A DNA stretch of 64,000 nt from Diprion similis (Eukaryota > Arthropoda > Insecta > Hymenoptera > Diprionidae), in NCBI RefSeq assembly GCF_021155765.1, contig NC_060110.1, positions 8,865,501 to 8,929,500 on the forward strand, in the 5' to 3' direction. Shown here piece after piece: positions 37,701-50,790 of the stretch. The translations under genes were made by a program, and so were the position numbers. Position 1 is the stretch's first letter. The number at the start of each line of letters is the position of its first letter. A model generated the notes under the pieces. The model was not told the origin of the DNA. It was given only the letters and a program-made list of their open reading frames with translations, and did no database searches.

Positions 37701-38830
37701 TTTGTTTGGTGTTACTTTTGATGCGTTGCTCACAGCGTATTGGGACTGCGCTAATTCGATTTCTCTTGCAAAATTACGTCGAAAAAGTGCCCCAAAGAAT
37801 CAATTGCAGCACTTTTCAAAGTCATTGAAATTTTCCTCAAAAATGCAAAGGGGTTAGCCTTACTTTTGTTGCGATTTTTGGAGCCAAAATCTTCTGGTCT
37901 CCGAACTGATTTGTATGACCATTTCTTGGCTCATTGGAACCCCAGGAACTCAGAAAACACATGAAAATGAGCGTCAGACTAACAGCAGAGAAATGACGAT
38001 GAAATTCTCCAGTTTTCTTGCTGTAACTTCTGATGCGTTGCTTGCAGCGTATTGGGACTGCGCTCATTCAATTTCTCTTGCAAAATTACGTTGGTATAGT
38101 GCCCCAAAGAATTAATTGCAGCACTTTTCAAAGTCATTGAAATTTTCGTCAAAAATGCAAAGGGGTTAGCCTTACTTTTGTTGCGATTTTTGAAGCCAAA
38201 AATTTCTGGTCTCCGAATTGATTTGTATGACTATTTCTTGGCTCATTGGAACCCAAGGAACTCAGAAAACACATGAAAATGAGCATCAGACCAACAGCAG
38301 AGAAATGACGATGAAATTCTCTAGTTTTGTCGCTGTAACTTCTGATGCGTTGCTCGCCTGCGCTCATTCGATTTCTCTTGCAAAATTACGTCAAAATAGT
38401 GCTCCAAGAATTAGATGCAGCACTTTCTGAAACGGTTGAAATTTTCGCCCAAAATCCAAAGGGGTTAGCCTTACTTCTTCCGCGATTTTCAGAGCCAAAA
38501 ACTTCTCGTCTTCGAATTGATTTGTATGACCGTTTCTTGGCTCATTGAAACTCCAGGAACTCCAAAAACAGATCAGAAAAAGCGTAGGACCAACAGCAGA
38601 GAAATGACGATAAAAATCCGCAGTTTTTCGGCTGTATCTTTTGATCCGTTGCTCGCAGCGTATTGGGACTGCGCTCGATCGAGTTCTCTCGCAAAATTAC
38701 GTCGGAAAAGTGCCCTTAAAAATTGATTGCAGCACTTTTCAAAGTGGTCGGAATTTTCGACAAAAATCCAAAGGGGTTAGCCTTGCTTTTTTCGCAATTT
38801 TTCGAGCCGAAAATTTCTGGTCTTCGAATT
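34800..38830 (+). repeat. Higher-order satellite block, 7 monomers (2,170 bp) duplicated in tandem
   Basis: Distinctive monomer variants recur exactly 2,170-2,171 bp apart: 35424 with 37594 (variant GAACGCCAGGAAGTCAG), 35745 with 37915, 36048 with 38218, and 36658 with 38829. The block from about 34800 to 36660 matches about 36970 to 38830 almost base for base, which points to recent unequal exchange or slippage. Confidence 0.85.
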
Positions 38831-41800
38831 GATTCGGATGACGGTTACTAGGCTGATTGGAACCCCAGGAACTCAGAAAACACATGAAAATGAGCGTCAG
38901 ACCAACAGCAGAGAAATGACAATGAAATTCTTCAGTTTTCTTGCTGTAACTTTTGATACGTTGCTTGCAGCGTATTGGGACTGCGCTCATTCGATTTCCC
39001 TTGCAAAATTACGTCGGTGTAGTGCCCTCAAAAATTAATTGCAGCACTTTTCAGAGTGGTCGGAATTTTCGACAAAAATCCAAAGGGGTCAGCCTTGCTT
39101 TTTTCGCAATTTTTAGAGCCAAAAATTTCTGGTCTTCGAATTCATTTGTATGACCGTTTCTAGGCTAATTGGAACCCCAGGAACTCAGAAAACACATGAA
39201 AATGAGCGTCAGACCAACAGCAGAGAAATGACGATTAAAATCCGCAGTTTTTTGGCTGTAACTTTTGATACGTTGCTTGCAGCGTATTGGGACTGCGCTC
39301 ATTCGATTTCTCTTGCAAAATTACGTCGGTATAGTGCCCTAAAGAATCAATTGCAGCACTTTCCAAAGTAGTCGGAATTTTCGACAAAAAACCAAAGGGG
39401 TTAGCCTTACTATTTTCGCAATTTTTCGAGCGAAAAATTTCTGGTCTTCGAATTGATTTGTATGACTGTTTCTAGGCTAATCGGAACCCCAGGAACTCAG
39501 AAAACACATGAAAATGAGCGTCAGACCAACGACAGAGAAATGACGACGAAATTGTTCAGTTTTTCCGCTGTAACTTTTTATGCGTTGCTCGCAGCGTATT
39601 GGGACTGCGCTCATTCGATTTCTCTCGCAAAATTACGTCGAAATAGTGCTCTGAAGAATTAGATGCAGCACTTTCTGTAATGGTCGAAATTTTCGCCCAA
39701 AATCCGGAGGGGTTAGCCTCACTTTTTTCGCAATTTTTCAAGCCGAAAATTTCTGGTCTTCGAATTGATTTGGATGACGGTTTCTAGGCTGATTGGAACC
39801 CCAGGAACTCAGAAAACACATGAAAATGAGCGTCAGACCAACAGCAGAGGAATGACGATGAAATTCTTTAGTTTTTTTGCTGTAACTTTTGATGCGTTGC
39901 TTGCAGCGTATTGGGACTGCGCTCATTCGATTTCTCTTGCAAAATTACGTCGGTATAGTGCCCCAAAGAATTAATTGCAGCACTTTTCGAAGTCATTGAA
40001 ATTTTCGTTGAAAATGCGAAGGGGTTAGCCTTACTTTTGTTGCGATTTTTCGAGCCGAAAATTTCTGGTCTCCGAATTGATTTGTATGACCAGTTATTGG
40101 CTCATTGGAACCCAAGGAACTCAGAAAACACATGAAAATGAGCGTCAGACCAACAGCAGAGATATGACGATGAAATTCTCCAGTTTTTTCGCTGTAACTT
40201 TTTATGCGTTGCTCGCAGCGTATTGGGACTGCGCTCATTCGATTTCTCTCGCAAAATTACGTCGAAATATTGCTCCAAGAATTGGATGCAGCACTTTCTG
40301 AAACGGTCGAAATTTTCGCCCAAAATCCAAAGGGGTTAGCCTTACTTTTTTCGCAATTTGAGAGCCAAAAATTTCTGGTCTTCGAATCGATTTGTATGAC
40401 CGTTTCTAGGCTAATTGGAACCCCACGAACTCAGAAAACACATGAAAATGAGCGTCAGACCAACAGCAGAGAAATGACGATGAAATTCTTCAGTTTTTTT
40501 GCTGTAACTTTTGATACGTTGCTTGCAGCGTATTGGGACTGCGCTCAATCGAGTTCTCTCGCAAAATTACGTCGGAAAAGTGCCCTTAAAAATTGATTGC
40601 AGCACTTTTCAAAGTGGTCGGAATTTTCGACAAAAATCCAAAGGGGTTAGCCTTGCTTTTTTCGCAATTTTTCGAGCCGAAAATTTCTGGTCTTCGAATT
40701 GATTCGGATGACGGTTACTAGGCTGATTGGAACCCCAGGAACTCAGAAAACACATGAAAATAAGCGTCAGACCAACAGCAGAGAAATGACAATGAAATTC
40801 TTCAGTTTTTTTGCTGTAACTTTTGATACGTTGCTTGCAGCGTATTGGGACTGCGCTCATTCGATTTCCCTTGCAAAATTACGTCGGTGTAGTGCCCTCA
40901 AAAATTGATTGCAGCACTTTTCAAAGTGGTCGGAATTTTCGACAAAAATCCAAAGGGGTTAGCCTTGCTTTTTTCGCAATTTTTAGAGCCAAAAATTTCT
41001 GGTCTTCGAATTCATTTGTATGACCGTTTCTAGGCTAATTGGAACCCCAGGAACTCAGAAAACACATGAAAATAAGCGTCAGACCAACAGCAGAGAAATG
41101 ACGATTAAAATCCGCAGTTTTTTGGCTGTAACTTTTGATACGTTGCTTGCAGCGTATTGGGACTGCGCTCATTCGATTTCTCTTGCAAAATTACGTTGGT
41201 ATAGTGCCCCAAAAAATTAATTGCAGCACTTTTCAAAGTCATTGAAATTTTCGTCAAAAATGCAAAGGGGTTAGCCTTACTTTTGTTGCGATTTTTGAAG
41301 CCAAAAATTTCTGGTCTCCGAATTGATTTGTATGACTATTTCTTGGCTTATTGGAACCCAAGGAACTCAGAAAACACATGAAAATGAGCATCAGACCAAC
41401 AGCAGAGAAATGACGATGAAATTCTCCAGTTTTGTCGCTGTAACTTCTGATGCGTTGCTCGCCTGCGCTCATTCGATTTCTCTTGCAAAATTACGTCAAA
41501 ATAGTGCTCCAAGAATTAGATGCAGCACTTTCTGAAACGGTTGAAATTTTCGCCCAAAATCCAAAGGGGTTAGCCTTACTTCTTCCGCGATTTTCAGAGC
41601 CAAAAACTTCTCGTCTTCGAATTGATTTGTATGACCGTTTCTTGGCTCATTGAAACTCCAGGAACTCCAAAAACAGATCAGAAAAAGCGTAGGACCAACA
41701 GCAGAGAAATGACGATAAAAATCCGCAGTTTTTCGGCTGTATCTTTTGATCCGTTGCTCGCAGCGTATTGGGACTGCGCTCAATCGAGTTCTCTCGCAAA

Positions 41801-44800
41801 ATTACGTCGGAAAAGTGCCCTCAAAAATTGATTGCAGCACTTTTCAAAGTCGTCGGAATTTTCGACAAAAATCCAAAGGGGTTAGCCTTGCTTTTTTCGC
41901 AATTTTTAGAGCCAAAAATTTCTGGTCTTCGAATTCATTTGTATGACCGTTTCTAGGCTAATTGGAACCCCAGGAACTCAGAAAACACATGAAAATAAGC
42001 GTCAGACCAACAGCAGAGAAATGACGATTAAAATCCGCAGTTTTTTGGCTGTAACTTTTGATACGTTGCTTGCAGCGTATTGGGACTGCGCTCATTCGAT
42101 TTCTCTTGCAAAATTACGTCGGTATAGTGCCCTCAAAAATTGATTGCAGCACTTTTCGAAGTGGTCGGAATTTTCGACAAAAATTCAAAGGGGTTAGCTC
42201 TGCTTTTTTCGCAATTTTTAGAGCCAAAAATTTCTGGTCTTCGAATTGATTTGTATGACCGTTTGTAGGCTAATTGGAACGCCAGGAAGTCAGAAAACAC
42301 ATGAAAATGAGCGTCAGACCAACAGCAGAGAAATGACGATGAAATTCTTCAGTTTGTTTGGTGTTACTTTTGATGCGTTGCTCACAGCGTATTGGGACTG
42401 CGCTAATTCGATTTCTCTTGCAAAATTACGTCGAAAAAGTGCCCCAAAGAATCAATTGCAGCACTTTTCAAAGTCATTGAAATTTTCCTCAAAAATGCAA
42501 AGGGGTTAGCCTTACTTTTGTTGCGATTTTTGGAGCCAAAATCTTCTGGTCTCCGAACTGATTTGTATGACCATTTCTTGGCTCATTGGAACCCCAGGAA
42601 CTCAGAAAACACATGAAAATGAGCGTCAGACTAACAGCAGAGAAATGACGATGAAATTCTCCAGTTTTCTTGCTGTAACTTCTGATGCGTTGCTTGCAGC
42701 GTATTGGGACTGCGCTCATTCGATTTCTCTTGCAAAATTACGTTGGTATAGTGCCCCAAAGAATTAATTGCAGCACTTTTCAAAGTCATTGAAATTTTCG
42801 TCAAAAATGCAAAGGGGTTAGCCTTACTTTTGTTGCGATTTTTGAAGCCAAAAATTTCTGGTCTCCGAATTGATTTGTATGACTATTTCTTGGCTCATTG
42901 GAACCCAAGGAACTCAGAAAACACATGAAAATGAGCATCAGACCAACAGCAGAGAAATGACGATGAAATTCTCCAGTTTTGTCGCTGTAACTTCTGATGC
43001 GTTGCTCGCCTGCGCTCATTCGATTTCTCTTGCAAAATTACGTCAAAATAGTGCTCCAAGAATTAGATGCAGCACTTTCTGAAACGGTTGAAATTTTCGC
43101 CCAAAATCCAAAGGGGTTAGCCTTACTTCTTCCGCGATTTTCAGAGCCAAAAACTTCTCGTCTTCGAATTGATTTGTATGACCGTTTCTTGGCTCATTGA
43201 AACTCCAGGAACTCCAAAAACAGATCAGAAAAAGCGTAGGACCAACAGCAGAGAAATGACGATAAAAATCCGCAGTTTTTCGGCTGTATCTTTTGATCCG
43301 TTGCTCGCAGCGTATTGGGACTGCGCTCAATCGAGTTCTCTCGCAAAATTACGTCGGAAAAGTGCCCTTAAAAATTGATTGCAGCACTTTTCAAAGTGGT
43401 CGGAATTTTCGACAAAAATCCAAAGGGGTTAGCCTTGCTTTTTTCGCAATTTTTCGAGCCGAAAATTTCTGGTCTTCGAATTGATTCGGATGACGGTTAC
43501 TAGGCTGATTGGAACCCCAGGAACTCAGAAAACACATGAAAATGAGCGTCAGACCAACAGCAGAGAAATGACAATGAAATTCTTCAGTTTTCTTGCTGTA
43601 ACTTTTGATACGTTGCTTGCAGCGTATTGGGACTGCGCTCATTCGATTTCTCTTGCAAAATTACGTCGGTGTAGTGCCCTCAAAAATTAATTGCAGCACT
43701 TTTCAGAGTGGTCGGAATTTTCGACAAAAATCCAAAGGGGTCAGCCTTGCTTTTTTCGCAATTTTTAGAGCCAAAAATTTCTGGTCTTCGAATTCATTTG
43801 TATGACCGTTTCTAGGCTAATTGGAACCCCAGGAACTCAGAAAACACATGAAAATGAGCGTCAGACCAACAGCAGAGAAATGACGATTAAAATCCGCAGT
43901 TTTTTGGCTGTAACTTTTGATACGTTGCTTGCAGCGTATTGGGACTGCGCTCATTCGATTTCTCTTGCAAAATTACGTCGGTATAGTGCCCTAAAGAATC
44001 AATTGCAGCACTTTCCAAAGTAGTCGGAATTTTCGACAAAAAACCAAAGGGGTTAGCCTTACTATTTTCGCAATTTTTCGAGCGAAAAATTTCTGGTCTT
44101 CGAATTGATTTGTATGACTGTTTCTAGGCTAATCGGAACCCCAGGAACTCAGAAAACACATGAAAATGAGCGTCAGACCAACGACAGAGAAATGACGACG
44201 AAATTGTTCAGTTTTTCCGCTGTAACTTTTTATGCGTTGCTCGCAGCGTATTGGGACTGCGCTCATTCGATTTCTCTTGCAAAATTACGTCGAAATAGTG
44301 CTCTGAAGAATTAGATGCAGCACTTTCTGTAATGGTCGAAATTTTCGCCCAAAATCCGGAGGGGTTAGCCTCACTTTTTTCGCAATTTTTCAAGCCGAAA
44401 ATTTCTGGTCTTCGAATTGATTTGGATGACGGTTTCTAGGCTGATTGGAACCCCAGGAACTCAGAAAACACATGAAAATGAGCGTCAGACCAACAGCAGA
44501 GGAATGACGATGAAATTCTTTAGTTTTTTTGCTGTAACTTTTGATGCGTTGCTTGCAGCGTATTGGGACTGCGCTCATTCGATTTCTCTTGCAAAATTAC
44601 GTCGGTATAGTGCCCCAAAGAATTAATTGCAGCACTTTTCGAAGTCATTGAAATTTTCGTTGAAAATGCGAAGGGGTTAGCCTTACTTTTGTTGCGATTT
44701 TTCGAGCCGAAAATTTCTGGTCTCCGAATTGATTTGTATGACCAGTTATTGGCTCATTGGAACCCAAGGAACTCAGAAAACACATGAAAATGAGCGTCAG

Positions 44801-45190
44801 ACCAACAGCAGAGAAATGACGATGAAATTCTCCAGTTTTTTCGCTGTAACTTTTTATGCGTTGCTCGCAGCGTATTGGGACTGCGCTCATTCGATTTCTC
44901 TCGCAAAATTACGTCGAAATATTGCTCCAAGAATTGGATGCAGCACTTTCTGAAACGGTCGAAATTTTCGCCCAAAATCCAAAGGGGTTAGCCTTACTTT
45001 TTTCGCAATTTTGAGAGCCAAAAATTTCTGGTCTTCGAATCGATTTGTATGACCGTTTCTAGGCTAATTGGAACCCCACGAACTCAGAAAACACATGAAA
45101 ATGAGCGTCAGACCAACAGCAGAGAAATGACGATGAAATTCTTCAGTTTTTTTGCTGTAACTTTTGATACGTTGCTTGCAGCGTATTGGG
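37150..45190 (+). repeat. Large satellite duplication at 4,652-bp offset (15 monomers)
   Basis: About 3.3 kb from roughly 37150-40540 are repeated at roughly 41800-45190. Paired positions include 37291 with 41943, 37594 with 42246, 39453 with 44105, 39765 with 44417 and 40077 with 44729. The match ends near 45190, where GCTCTTTCG differs from the GCTCAATCG of the first copy. A further 1,247-bp (4-monomer) offset links 44111 with 45358. Confidence 0.85.
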
Positions 45191-48100
45191 ACTGCGCTCT
45201 TTCGATTTCTCTTGCAAAATTACGTCGGTATAGTGCCCTAAAGAATCAATTGCAGCACTTTCCAAAGTAGTCGGAATTTTCGACAAAAAACCAAAGGGGT
45301 TAGCCTTACTATTTTCGCAATTTTTCGAGCGAAAAATTTCTGGTCTTCGAATTGATTTGTATGACTGTTTCTAGGCTAATCGGAACCCCAGGAACTCAGA
45401 AAACACATGAAAATGAGCGTCAGACCAACGACAGAGAAATGACGACGAAATTCTTCAGTTTTTCCGCTGTAACTTTTTATGCGTTGCTCGCAGCGTATTG
45501 AGACTGCGCTCATTCGATTTCTCTTGCAAAATTACGTCGAAATAGTGCTCTGAAGAATTAGATGCAGCACTTCCTGTAATGGTCGAAATTTTCGCCCAAA
45601 ATCCGGAGGGGTTAGCCGCACTTTTTTCGCAATTTTTCAAGCCGAAAATTTCTGGTCTTCGAATTGATTTGGATGACGGTTTCTAGGCTGATTGGAACCC
45701 CAGGAACTCAGAAAACACATGAAAATGAGCGTCAGACCAACAGCAGAGGAATGACGATGAAATTCTTTAGTTTTTTTGCTGTAACTTTTGATGCGTTGCT
45801 TGCAGCGTATTGGGACTGCGCTCATTCGATTTCTCTTGCAATATTACGTCGGTATAGTGCCCCAAAGAATTAATTGCAGCACTTTTCGAAGTCATTGAAA
45901 TTTTCGTTGAAAATGCGAAGGGGTTAGCCTTACTTTTGTTGCGATTTTTGGAGCCGAAAATTTCTGGTCTCCGAATTGATTTGTATGACTATTTCTTGGC
46001 TCATTGGAACCCAAGGAACTCAGAAAACACATGAAAATGAGCGTCAGACCAACAGCAGAGAAATGACGATGAAATTCTCCAGTTTTGTCGCTGTAACTTC
46101 TGATGCGTTGCTCGCCTGCGCTCATTCGATTTCTCTTGCAAAATTACGTCAAAATAGTGCTCCAAGAATTAGATGCAGCACTTTCTGAAACGGTTGAAAT
46201 TTTCGCCTATAATCCAAAGGGGTTAGCCTTACTTCTTCCGCGATTTTCAGAGCCAAAAACTTCTCGTCTTCGAATTGATTTGTATGACTGTTTCTTGGCT
46301 CATTGGAACTCCAGGAACTCAAAAAACAGATCAGAAAAAGCGTAGGACCAACAGCAGAGAAATGACGATAAAAATCCGCAGTTTTTCGGCTGTATTTTTT
46401 GATCCGTTGCTCGCAGCGTATTGGGACTGCGCTCAATCGAGTTCTCTCGCAAAATTACGTCGGAAAAGTGCCCTTAAAAATTGATTGCAGCACTTTTCAA
46501 AGTGGTCGGAATTTTCGACAAAAATCCAAAGGGGTTAGCCTTGCTTTTTTCGCAATTTTTCGAGCCGAAAATTTCTGGTCTTCGAATTGATTTGGATGAC
46601 GGTTACTAGGCTGATTGGAACCCCAGGAACTCAGAAAACACATGAAAATGAGCGTCAGACCAACAGCAGAGAAATGACAATGAAATTCTTCAGTTTTTTT
46701 GCTGTAACTTTTGATACGTTGCTTGCAGCGTATTGGGACTGCGCTCATTCGATTTCCCTTGCAAAATTACGTCGGTATAGTGCCCTCAAAAACTGATTGC
46801 AGCACTTTTCAAAGTGGTCGGAATTTTCGACAAAAATCCAAAGGGGTTAGCCTTGCTTTTTTCGCAATTTTTAGAGCCAAAAATTTCTGGTCTTCGAATT
46901 CATTTGTATGACCGTTTCTAGGCTAATTGGAACCCCAGGAACTCAGAAAACACATGAAAATAAGCGTCAGACCAACAGCAGAGAAATGACGATCAAAATC
47001 CGCAGTTTTTTGGCTGTAACTTTTGATACGTTGCTTGCAGCGTATTAGGACTGCGCTCATTCGATTTCTCTTGCAAAATTACGTCGGTATAGTACCCTAA
47101 AGAATCAATTGCAGCACTTTCCAAAGTAGTCGGAATTTTCGACAAAAAAACAAAAGGGGTTAGCCTTACTATTTTCGCAATTTTTCGAGCGAAAAATTTC
47201 TGGTCTTCGAATTGATTTGTATGACTGTTTCTAGGCTAATCGGAACCCCAGGAACTCAGAAAACACATGAAAATGAGCGTCAGACCAACGACAGAGAAAT
47301 GACGACGAAATTCTTCAGTTTTTCCGCTGTAACTTTTTATGCGTTGCTCGCAGCGTATTGGGACTGCGCTCATTCGATTTCTCTTGCAAAATTACGTCGA
47401 AATAGTGCTCTGAAGAATTAGATGCAGCACTTTCTGTAATGGTCGAAATTTTCGCCCAAAATCCGGAGGGGTTAGCCTCACTTTTTTCGCAATTTTTTAA
47501 GCCGAAAATTTCTGGTCTTCGAATTGATTTGGATGACGGTTTCTAGGCTAATTGGAACCCCAGGAACTCAGAAAACACATGAAAATGAGCGTCAGACCAA
47601 CAGCAGAGAAATGACGATGAAATTCTCCAGTTTTTTCGCTGTAACTTTTTATGCGTTGCTCGCAGCGTATTGGGACTGCGCTCATTCGATTTCTCTCGCA
47701 AAATTACGTCGAAATATTGCTCCAAGAATTGGATGCAGCACTTTCTGAAACGGTCGAAATTTTCGCCCAAAATCCAAAGTGGTTAGCCTTACTTTTTTCG
47801 CAATTTTGAGAGCCAAAAATTTCTGGTCTTCGAATCGATTTGTATGACCGTTTCTAGGCTAATTGGAACCCCACGAACTCAGAAAACACATGAAAATGAG
47901 CGTCAGACCAACAGCAGAGAAATGACGATGAAATTCTTCAGTTTTTTTGCTGTAACTTTTGATACGTTGCTTGCAGCGTATTGGGACTGCGCTCATTCGA
48001 TTTCTCTTGCAAAATTACGTCGGTATAGTGCCCTCAAAAATTGATTGCAGCACTCTTCAAAGTGGTCGGAATTTTCGACAAAAATTCAAAGGGGTTAGCT

Positions 48101-50790
48101 TTGCTTTTTTCGCAATTTTTAGAGCCAAAAATTTCTGGTCTTCGAATTGATTTGTATGACCGTTTGTAGGCTAATTGGAACGCCAGGAAGTCAGAAAACA
48201 CATGAAAATGAGCGTCAGACCAACAGCAGAGAAATGACGATGAAATTCTTCAGTTTGTTTGGTGTTACTTTTGATGCGTTGCTCACAGCGTATTGGGACT
48301 GCGCTAATTCGATTTCTCTTCCAAAATGACGTCGAAAAAGTGCCCCAAAGAATCAATTGCAGCACTTTTCAAAGTCATTGAAATTTTCCTCAAAAATGCA
48401 AAGGGGTTAGCCTTACTTTTGTTGCGATTTTTGAAGCCAAAAATTTCTGGTCTCCGAATTGATTTGTATGACTATTTCTTGGCTCATTGGAACCCAAGGA
48501 ACTCAGAAAACACATGAAAATGAGCGTCAGACCAACAGCAGAGAAATGACGATGAAATTCTCCAGTTTTGTCGCTGTAACTTCTGATGCGTTGCTCGCCT
48601 GCGCTCATTCGATTTCTCTTGCAAAATTACGTCAAAATAGTGCTCCAAGAATTAGATGCAGCACTTTCTGAAACGGTTGAAATTTTCGCCCAAAATCCAA
48701 AGGGGTTAGCCTTACTTCTTCCGCGATTTTCAGAGCCAAAAATTTTCCGTCTTCGAATTGATTTGTATGACTGTTTCTTGGCTCATTGGAACTCCAGGAA
48801 CTCAAAAAACAGATCAGAAAAAGCGTAGGACCAACAGCAGAGAAATGACGATAAAAATCCGCAGTTTTTTGGCTGTAACTTTTGATCCGTTGCTCGCAGC
48901 GTATTGAGACTGCGCCTAATCGATTCCTCTTGCAACATTACGTCGGAATAGTGTCCTAAAGAATTAATTGCAGCACTTTCTGAAGTGGTCGAAATTTTCC
49001 CCCAAAATCCAAAGGGGTTAGCCTCACTTCTTTCGCGATTTTCGGAGCCAAAAATTTTTCGTCTCTGAATTGATTTGTATGACCGTTTCTTGGCTCATTG
49101 GAACTCCAGGAACTCAAAAAACAGATCAGAAAAAGCGTAGGACCAACAGCAGAGAAATGACGATAAAAATCCGCAGTTTTTTGGCTGTATCTTTTGATCC
49201 GTTGCTCGCAGCGTATTGGGACTGCGCTCAATCGAGTTCTCTCGCAAAATTACGTCGGAAAAGTGCCCTCAAAAATTGATTGCAGCACTTTTCGAAGTGG
49301 TCGGAATTTTCGACAAAAATCCAAAGGGGTTAGCCTTACTTCTTTCGCGATTTTCGGAGCCAAAAATTTTTCGTCTTCGAATTGATCCGTATGACTGCTT
49401 CTTGGCTCATTGGAACTCCAGGAACTCAAAAAACAGATCAGAAAAAGCGTAGGACCAACAGCAGAGAAATGACGATAAAAATCCGCAGTTTTTTGGCTGT
49501 AACTCTTGATCCGTTGCTCGCAGCGTATTGAGACTGCGCCTAATCGATTTCTCTTGCAAACTTACGTCGGAATAGTGTCTTAAGAATTAATTGCAGCACT
49601 TTCTGAAGTGGTCAAAACTTTCCCCCCAAAATCCAAAGGGGTTAGCCTTACTTCTTTCGCGATTTTCGGAGCCAAAAATTTTTCGTCTCTGAATTGATTT
49701 GTATGACCGTTTCTTGGCTCATTGGAACTCCAGGAACTCAAAAAACAGATCAGAAAAAGCGTAGGACCAACAGCAGAGAAATGACGATAAAAATCAGCAG
49801 TTTTTTGGCTGTAACTTTTGATACGTTGCTCGCAGCGTATTGAGACTGCGCTCAATCGATTTCTCTTGCAAAATTACGTCGGTATAGTGCCCTGAAGAAT
49901 TGATTGCAGCACTTTTCAAAGTCATTGAAATTTTCGTCAAAAATCCAAAGGGGTTAGCCTTACTTTTTTTATGATTTTTGGAGCCAAAAATTTCTGGTCT
50001 TCGAATTGATTTGTATGCCCGTTTCTTGGCTCAACGGAACTCCAGGAACTTAAAAAACAGATCAGAAAAAGCGTAGGACCAACAGCAGAGAAATGACGAT
50101 AAAAATCCGCAGTTTTTTGGCTGTATCTTTTGATCTGTTGCTCGCAGCGTACTGGGACTGCGCCTAATCGATTTCTCTTGCAAAATTACGTCGGAATAGT
50201 GCCCTCAAGAATTAATTGCAGCACTTTCTGAAGTGGTCGAAATTTTCGCCCAAAATCCAAAGGGGTTAGCCTCACTTTTTACGCGATTTTTGGAGCCAAA
50301 AATTTCTGGTCTCCGAATTGATTTGTATGACCGTTTCTTGACTAATTGGGACTCCAGGAACCTCAAAAACACATTGAAAACAGCGTAATACCAACAGTAG
50401 AGAAATGACGACGAAAATCTGCATTCTCCGGCCCTAACTCTTATTGCTTGCAGCGTAACAGGACTGCGCTTAATCGATTCCTCGTGCAAAATCACGTCGG
50501 AACAGAGCATGACAAAATTCTATGCAGCACATCTCAAAATTTCCGAAATTTGCCAAAAAACCCCCCTGCTCAGCTTCTGTTCAATTTCAGATATAAATTA
50601 ATCGTCTGAGAATCCATTTCACTGACACTTTTTCGACGTATCAGACCTGAGCATCGCAGAAATCATGTAAAAATAGTGACATTACGACCGTTGCAGAAAT
50701 ATGACGAAAACACGTGTCACGAATTCTTTCATTTATTCTTATTTCGGTTACATGTAACAACATAATGGTACACACATCGTATCCTGCGGA

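Larger units (their letters stand above)
31200..50490 (+). repeat. Satellite array, about 60 monomers of about 311 bp
   Basis: The landmark GTATGACCGTTTCT recurs every 310-313 bp from 31691 to 50323, an average of 310.5 bp over about 60 intervals. Other fixed landmarks are AAAGGGGTTAGCCTT, GACCAACAGCAGAGAAATGA, TTGCAGCGTATTGGGACTGC and GCAAAATTACGTCGG. Outer monomers are the most diverged (31200-31700 and 49900-50490); inner ones are nearly identical. Higher-order blocks repeat at offsets of 2,170, 4,652 and 1,247 bp. Most monomers have frames of about 60-95 codons on both strands, but these break at indels that are not multiples of three, so I treat the array as non-coding. Confidence 0.95.
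27515..50790 (+). repeat. Non-coding repeat element, copy B, containing the satellite array
   Basis: The left 3.65 kb match copy A closely, apart from lacking the foldback insertion and having about 150 bp more (29597-29746). The right 75 bp (GGTTACATGTAACA... to TATCCTGCGGA at 50790) match the copy A tail. Between these lies the 311-bp satellite array. The two copies are in direct orientation on either side of the FAS gene. No long reading frame is present; the apparent frames of 60-95 codons are not conserved as proteins. Confidence 0.7.

Noticed and set aside
31200..50490. Regularly spaced repeats as a CRISPR array
   Set aside because: The whole 311-bp unit repeats with no unique spacers, and the context is an intron-bearing eukaryotic genome.
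31200..50490. CENP-B-box-like motif that would mark a centromeric satellite
   Set aside because: No convincing match to the box consensus was found in the monomer, so centromere function is not claimed.
31382..50510. Dozens of similar frames of 60-100 codons on both strands, resembling a gene family
   Set aside because: They are frames of one 311-bp satellite monomer, occur on both strands at once, and break at indels. No domain or start context supports proteins.
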